DNA from: Geotalea sp. SG265
Lineage (GTDB): Bacteria > Desulfobacterota > Desulfuromonadia > Geobacterales > Geobacteraceae
Reading direction: 5' to 3'
DNA length: 64,000 nt
Assembly: GCF_022808985.1 (NCBI RefSeq)
Contig: NZ_JAKZFT010000006.1
Location: forward strand, 225,449-289,448
Position 1 is the first letter of the stretch, and the number at the start of each line of letters is the position of its first letter. The notes below the pieces were generated by a model, which made no database searches, was not told the DNA's origin, and saw only the letters and a program-made list of their open reading frames with translations. The position numbers and the translations under genes are program-made. Of this stretch, positions 60,243 to 64,000 are shown piece after piece.

Positions 60243-61268
60243 TTACTTCAGATGATAAATTTTTGTCCCAACATTCAAATATTCGTAAGCTGCAGCTGCC
60301 TTCATAACAAGCCCCTCGTCACGGCACAGGAAGATATGGCAGAAAGATGCCATTCCAGCATGTGTCATATCGCTAAAAGATGCATTAAACCGCCTCTCGA
60401 TTTTCATTTTCGAGTCCCGATGGTATCCAACGAAATTTAGCTGGTGATATATAGCGTTTACTTTTTCTGCGACGGTGGGTTCTCTCTCCGGGTTGCAACT
60501 CCATGGCGTACTTTTGATGCCAAAGAAACTTTCCATATCGATGTCTGCCCCAGGTAATTTCTCTTTCACCAAACCCCAAATCTGCAATAGCACGTCTGGG
60601 CCTTTAACGTTATTGAGGATTTTTGGAGCAATGCCTATAACTTCTTCAAATTGACGAACTTGTGGTTCTGATCCTGGGAAACCAGAAAATGAGCCCGAAA
60701 GCTGTTGGTTCAGCACTGCTAGTAATTCTGGGAGTTCGTTTACGACTCGATCAAACTGCTTAAGTAGATTTGGGTCTACTCCTTCATCGTCTTTAAGACC
60801 TGCTATTGATGAAGTCAGGATTTCCATCAGATTGCTAGTTCCTTGTGCAAATATTTCGTCGAAGGAACTGTCGGGTAGACCACCATAAAATTTTTGCAGC
60901 ATTCCGATCAGGCCATAATCCGCTCCAGCAAATGGAGCCACAGTTTCATTATATGAATTCAGTGCACGTCCAGGATCAACTTCTAATGTCTCGAATCTGC
61001 CGGTTGGCGCAAATTTCTCGTCCAGTACCGCCTTGATGTGCTTGGCATTAATCGCTCGCAATACATCAAGGAATTTGTCTTCATACCCTTTGGACTTGTT
61101 GATTTCTTGCAAATTTTCGTTTGAAAAGACGGGGACAAATGATGGGTGATCAAGGAGCCCCTGGATATTGTGAGGATCACCTTTTATCACCGAGTCCAGT
61201 ATATTATGGTCAAGATATACAAGGCATTCTGTGTCAGAATGGATCATATGTGTGTTCCCTAAAGCCAT
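60243..61268 (-). CDS. PIN-like domain protein
   Basis: A 341-residue protein that looks like a large PIN-fold nuclease: VYLDHNILDSVIKG (Asp near 20), VPVFSNENLQEINKS (Glu near 52), SDMTHAGMASFCHIFLCRDEGL (Asp and Asp near 300-318) and the end KAAAAYEYLNVGTKIYHL, which is how PIN_like proteins end. PIN nucleases cut RNA and serve in toxin or defence systems. Start ATG 61268; a later ATG at 61247 has AGGGAA before it and may be used. It lies 65 bp downstream of the SEC-C nuclease-like gene on the same strand, so likely one operon. Confidence 0.7.
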   Translation of the reverse strand: MALGNTHMIHSDTECLVYLDHNILDSVIKGDPHNIQGLLDHPSFVPVFSNENLQEINKSKGYEDKFLDVLRAINAKHIKAVLDEKFAPTGRFETLEVDPGRALNSYNETVAPFAGADYGLIGMLQKFYGGLPDSSFDEIFAQGTSNLMEILTSSIAGLKDDEGVDPNLLKQFDRVVNELPELLAVLNQQLSGSFSGFPGSEPQVRQFEEVIGIAPKILNNVKGPDVLLQIWGLVKEKLPGADIDMESFFGIKSTPWSCNPEREPTVAEKVNAIYHQLNFVGYHRDSKMKIERRFNASFSDMTHAGMASFCHIFLCRDEGLVMKAAAAYEYLNVGTKIYHLK

Positions 61269-61333
61269 GGCCTGCGCTATAGCCCATGGATTGCAAATGC
61301 TCCTGGCTTCTCATCAGCATCATCATCAAACTT

Positions 61334-63808
61334 TTACGGGCTAAGGCAGCACTTTTTGTATTTTAACCCGCTCCCACATGGACAAGGCTGGTTCCGACCA
61401 ATTTTCCCACTTATTTTCTTGAAGTTTTCAATCCTCTTGACCTTTAACTTCTCAGCATCAGCCTTCAGCCGTTCTTGATCTTTTAAAGAGATATCTTGCA
61501 GTTTAAAAACCTCAAAATCTACACCAGAAAGGTTTCCCGCTGTGTCAAAAGATAGTTCCAGCAATAACCTCTCAGGATCATTTGTCACTAGCATAGTTGC
61601 CATCGTATGCTCTCGTGCAGATGTCTGATTTCTTTCAATGACCCCCTGTTGCCAGCAAAACATCGTAATGTTAGCACTCCCATAGGAGGAAAGGGCCTTG
61701 GCCTTTTTAGACTTGGATTGTAGCGCTAAAGTCTCATCTATGTTTAGCGCTATTGAATCGCGTAGATCCTGGCCGGAATTGAGAATCATGCTAGCAACTT
61801 TTTGGCAGCCAGGAACATATTGCTTAGCAAGATAATAAACCAGTTCCTCTAGGCGGGGAGGCAGTTCTTGCCTTATCAAGCACTTGGTATCCGAATCTAA
61901 TAATTTATTTGCAAAATACCCGTCTATTTTTGACCGATAGCCATACCAGGTGATTTTGTCCATCGATTTGAAATCTTCTACGTATTGGGAATATACGTTG
62001 TGCTTGATGTATAACCCAAGGTGATCCAATTCATCGTCTGTTTCTATAAGAGCTGAAGCAAATGCCCGCATTCTTTGCTCTACGAAATGAAGAAAAACCA
62101 GAGGATTGTCGAAAATTTCGGAATACACTCGCAGATCGTCAATAGAGACCGACCACACTGGATGAGTACCAACATCGATTCCTATTTTTTTGAGATGCTG
62201 TATCTGCCCGGCAATTTCGGTAAAAGGGTCGAGTGTAATGGCACAAACGGTAACGTTTTCGAAGTCGTTATGGGAGAGCCTACCAATCTCTTTATGATCG
62301 CAATCGAAAAGGGATACTTCATCTGCACTTCTAAAATATTCCAAGAAGCGCTTTCCTTGCTCTGCAGGTTTGTAAACAAGGTTCTTTATTGATTCTAGGT
62401 AAGCAGGGAAATCGGTAGTTGGTGGTGTGTATGTGAAAGCACCAGCCTTTACTTCAATAACAAATAGATGTCCTTCGAAGATTATCAAGGCATCAGCCTC
62501 ACACCATTGCTTTTTCCCACCTGGTGCAGTCTCCCAACGGTAATAAACGGGATGATGGAACTGAGCCCCTGGCAACAATTTAGCAAACAGTTGAAGAGGG
62601 ATTGACTCTGAAAGCATCTGCTGTTTCTGATTCCACATCGGGCTATAATCGGGATACCTGGCAATAACAGCACGTTGAACTATTCGATAGAGGTTGTCGA
62701 ACAGGCTATAAATATCAAAACAGTAATAATGACCGTCTAGTTTTATAAACGGACGCTTGAACACTGGCCATATGCGCAACGGCCATCCTTTGTATTGACC
62801 GTCAGCAAAAAAACTGGTTTCCTGTCCAGGCTCATACGAAAGATCTTCTAAAAGAGGCTGAGGCAGCGTCGTTATCTTTCCCAGGTCGAAAAGGTCTAGA
62901 CGAGAAAACCTGCCAAATATGTCATCCCGCCATTGTTCCCAGCCATTTTCTTTAATGACCTCCAGCATAAGCTCTGCCATCTCATCTTTAGGCGGCAGCT
63001 TACCATTTAATCTTTCCTGCAGTTTTACATAGGTCTGTTGCTGAAAATCAAATAGCTCTTCTGTAACATCAGGAATGCCAAAAGTCAGAGAAGTCTGTAT
63101 TGCCTTGAGCGCTTCAAGAACTCCCTCGACCACTATTCCATATGACGCACGCAATATATCTTCATGCGGTGAGAGAACATCTCTATAGAAGGGTATATCG
63201 TGGTAAAGGTATCTTTTGCCACGCACATTACACCACATCATTTGCGCTTTTGCATAGAACTCATCGATATTTTCATCGAAATCCACAGTCTTTCGATTTA
63301 CAGCAGTCTGGCAGAGCATGAACTCAGTGTTCAGCTGCATGAATAAGTCATGCACTAGACTTTTAAGAGTGTTCCATTTTCCTTCGTCCAGTTCTTTATC
63401 TTTCTCGACTGCTGGTAAAGTTGATACAGCAACACTCTGGATGTAATCAATCATCCTTTGGGAAACGACTGCATCATGGTCTATATCAACTTCAGCTTTT
63501 TTATTAAGATGGCTCCCAGCTTTTTCCCAACATGCGCGGTGAAAGTATTCAGGAAGAGGTATGGTCTTAACAATAGCCGTAATTTCGTCGATCTTTTTAT
63601 CTATCTCTAAGCAGACCTCTGGGAATTTCGCCGCAAACTTGTCCTGCATCGCCTCAAACTGTTTCTCATTTAAACTGCTTCGTCCAACAATTAATTCTCC
63701 AAAACGAACCATCTCAAGTGGGCCATATTGAAAAACCTCATCCGGTTTTACACCTTTATTTTTGGCTTTAGTAACGCTGCGATGTTTGATGCGTGCTTTT
63801 TTGCCCAT
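61334..63808 (-). CDS. Large nuclease-like protein with SEC-C tail
   Basis: An 824-residue protein. N-terminal basic part (MGKKARIKHRSVTKAKNKG), a long helical region, then WCEADALIIFEGHLFVIEVKAG (about 435-457), the E-x-D ... E-x-K pattern of a NERD/PD-(D/E)XK nuclease, and a SEC-C zinc motif at the end (GRNQPCPCGSGLKYKKCC, about 803-821). SEC-C is found in SecA and in many unrelated proteins, so SecA-like naming would be wrong. A DNA-cutting defence role is inferred from motif and location. No ATPase motif was seen. ATG at 63806-63808 with AGAAAGGTAGG before it. Confidence 0.75.
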   Translation of the reverse strand: MGKKARIKHRSVTKAKNKGVKPDEVFQYGPLEMVRFGELIVGRSSLNEKQFEAMQDKFAAKFPEVCLEIDKKIDEITAIVKTIPLPEYFHRACWEKAGSHLNKKAEVDIDHDAVVSQRMIDYIQSVAVSTLPAVEKDKELDEGKWNTLKSLVHDLFMQLNTEFMLCQTAVNRKTVDFDENIDEFYAKAQMMWCNVRGKRYLYHDIPFYRDVLSPHEDILRASYGIVVEGVLEALKAIQTSLTFGIPDVTEELFDFQQQTYVKLQERLNGKLPPKDEMAELMLEVIKENGWEQWRDDIFGRFSRLDLFDLGKITTLPQPLLEDLSYEPGQETSFFADGQYKGWPLRIWPVFKRPFIKLDGHYYCFDIYSLFDNLYRIVQRAVIARYPDYSPMWNQKQQMLSESIPLQLFAKLLPGAQFHHPVYYRWETAPGGKKQWCEADALIIFEGHLFVIEVKAGAFTYTPPTTDFPAYLESIKNLVYKPAEQGKRFLEYFRSADEVSLFDCDHKEIGRLSHNDFENVTVCAITLDPFTEIAGQIQHLKKIGIDVGTHPVWSVSIDDLRVYSEIFDNPLVFLHFVEQRMRAFASALIETDDELDHLGLYIKHNVYSQYVEDFKSMDKITWYGYRSKIDGYFANKLLDSDTKCLIRQELPPRLEELVYYLAKQYVPGCQKVASMILNSGQDLRDSIALNIDETLALQSKSKKAKALSSYGSANITMFCWQQGVIERNQTSAREHTMATMLVTNDPERLLLELSFDTAGNLSGVDFEVFKLQDISLKDQERLKADAEKLKVKRIENFKKISGKIGRNQPCPCGSGLKYKKCCLSP

Positions 63809-63908
63809 AACCTACCTTTCTGCCTGACATTTTCAAATTGCGTAAAGCCTATTGCATTTAATCACATAAGTATTCACTGCTGTCCCATAATTTGATTCAA
63901 TAAAGAAA

Positions 63909-63976
63909 GGCTCGGAGAGCTACTTGTGATATATTGAGTTCGCCAAAACAACAATATTAACAAGGAGATCCGAGCC
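63909..63976. repeat. Inverted repeat before the IS transposase start
   Basis: GGCTCGGA (63909-63916) and TCCGAGCC (63969-63976) are perfect inverted arms enclosing the ribosome binding site; the right arm ends directly before the GTG start. In RNA it could hide the start from outside transcription. Confidence 0.55.
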
Positions 63977-64000
63977 GTGGCCCATTGTAACACAGTACTG
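63977..64000 (+). CDS. IS transposase, first codons only (cut by window edge)
   Basis: GTG at 63977 with AAGGAGATC before it, reading MAHCNTVL to the window end. The start is like that of IS4-type transposases (MAH-N-VF/L...), but eight residues do not allow a firm family call. Confidence 0.4.

Noticed and set aside
61334..63808. SEC-C tail taken as a SecA translocase
   Set aside because: No DEAD-type ATPase motifs; the motif CPCGSGLKYKKCC is shared by many unrelated proteins.

Overview
The window looks like a chromosome segment of a Geobacter-type organism (Desulfuromonadia/Geobacterales). The evidence is gene content: two membrane-bound selenocysteine formate dehydrogenases, tungstate and molybdenum-cofactor genes, an acetate-type Na+/solute symporter with its DUF4212 partner, pta-ackA, a YezD-linked sulfate transporter and a sigma-54 regulator. 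The species cannot be fixed from the sequence. Genes from about 1 to 48.9 kb are GC-rich; the part after the tRNA at 49.0 kb is visibly AT-richer and has accessory content.

Layout. 1-7.5 kb: symporter and DUF4212 protein, truD, a phosphoglucose-isomerase-like protein with broken active-site motifs, a rhomboid protease, and a DUF1343/NamZ-type gene cut by an amber codon. 7.5-14.3 kb: a small cysteine-repeat secreted protein, a porin, and a sulfate uptake operon (sbp-cysT-cysW-cysA-yezD, minus strand) next to an Rrf2 regulator. 14.4-21.5 kb: first formate dehydrogenase set (fdnG with in-frame UGA, fdnH, fdnI, fdhE, mobA) plus fdhD. 21.7-27.4 kb: a lipoprotein, two toxin-antitoxin type pairs (mqsRA; mobile mystery proteins A and B), a decayed DUF2182 gene, a pirin and an M20 amidohydrolase. 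27.4-37.2 kb: second formate dehydrogenase operon (fdnG with UGA, fdnH, nrfD-type subunit, its own mobA and tatA) behind a strong sigma-54 promoter match, with a divergent NtrC-type regulator and sensor kinase. 37.2-41.6 kb: MOSC protein, moaA, a Moco-type riboswitch with terminator, tupB-like permease, moeA, moaC. 41.7-48.9 kb: pta, ackA, a ferredoxin, a DUF3426 zinc-ribbon protein, hpt, a DUF1573 protein and a degenerate metallo-beta-lactamase-fold protein.

49-64 kb is an island starting at tRNA-Arg(CCG). Nearest the tRNA are two perfect 20-bp repeats. Then comes a Tn7-like transposition operon in which a TnsA-like endonuclease is fused to a TnsB-type DDE transposase, followed by a TnsC/TniB ATPase and a frameshifted TniQ/TnsD. 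Beyond it lie an inactivated IS1595-like protein, HipBA, an orphan AbiEi, an Abi/HEPN protein, a probable small RNA, a frameshifted hypothetical gene, a PIN-like protein, a large nuclease-like protein with a SEC-C tail, and the start of an IS transposase cut by the window edge. The island reads as a mobile element with defence or toxin cargo; its far end is not visible.

How the genes fit together: the two formate dehydrogenases need molybdenum or tungsten bis-MGD (moaA, moaC, moeA, mobA x2, fdhD, fdhE, tupB), selenocysteine insertion and Tat export (tatA). The acetate genes (symporter, pta, ackA) and sulfate uptake are separate housekeeping modules.
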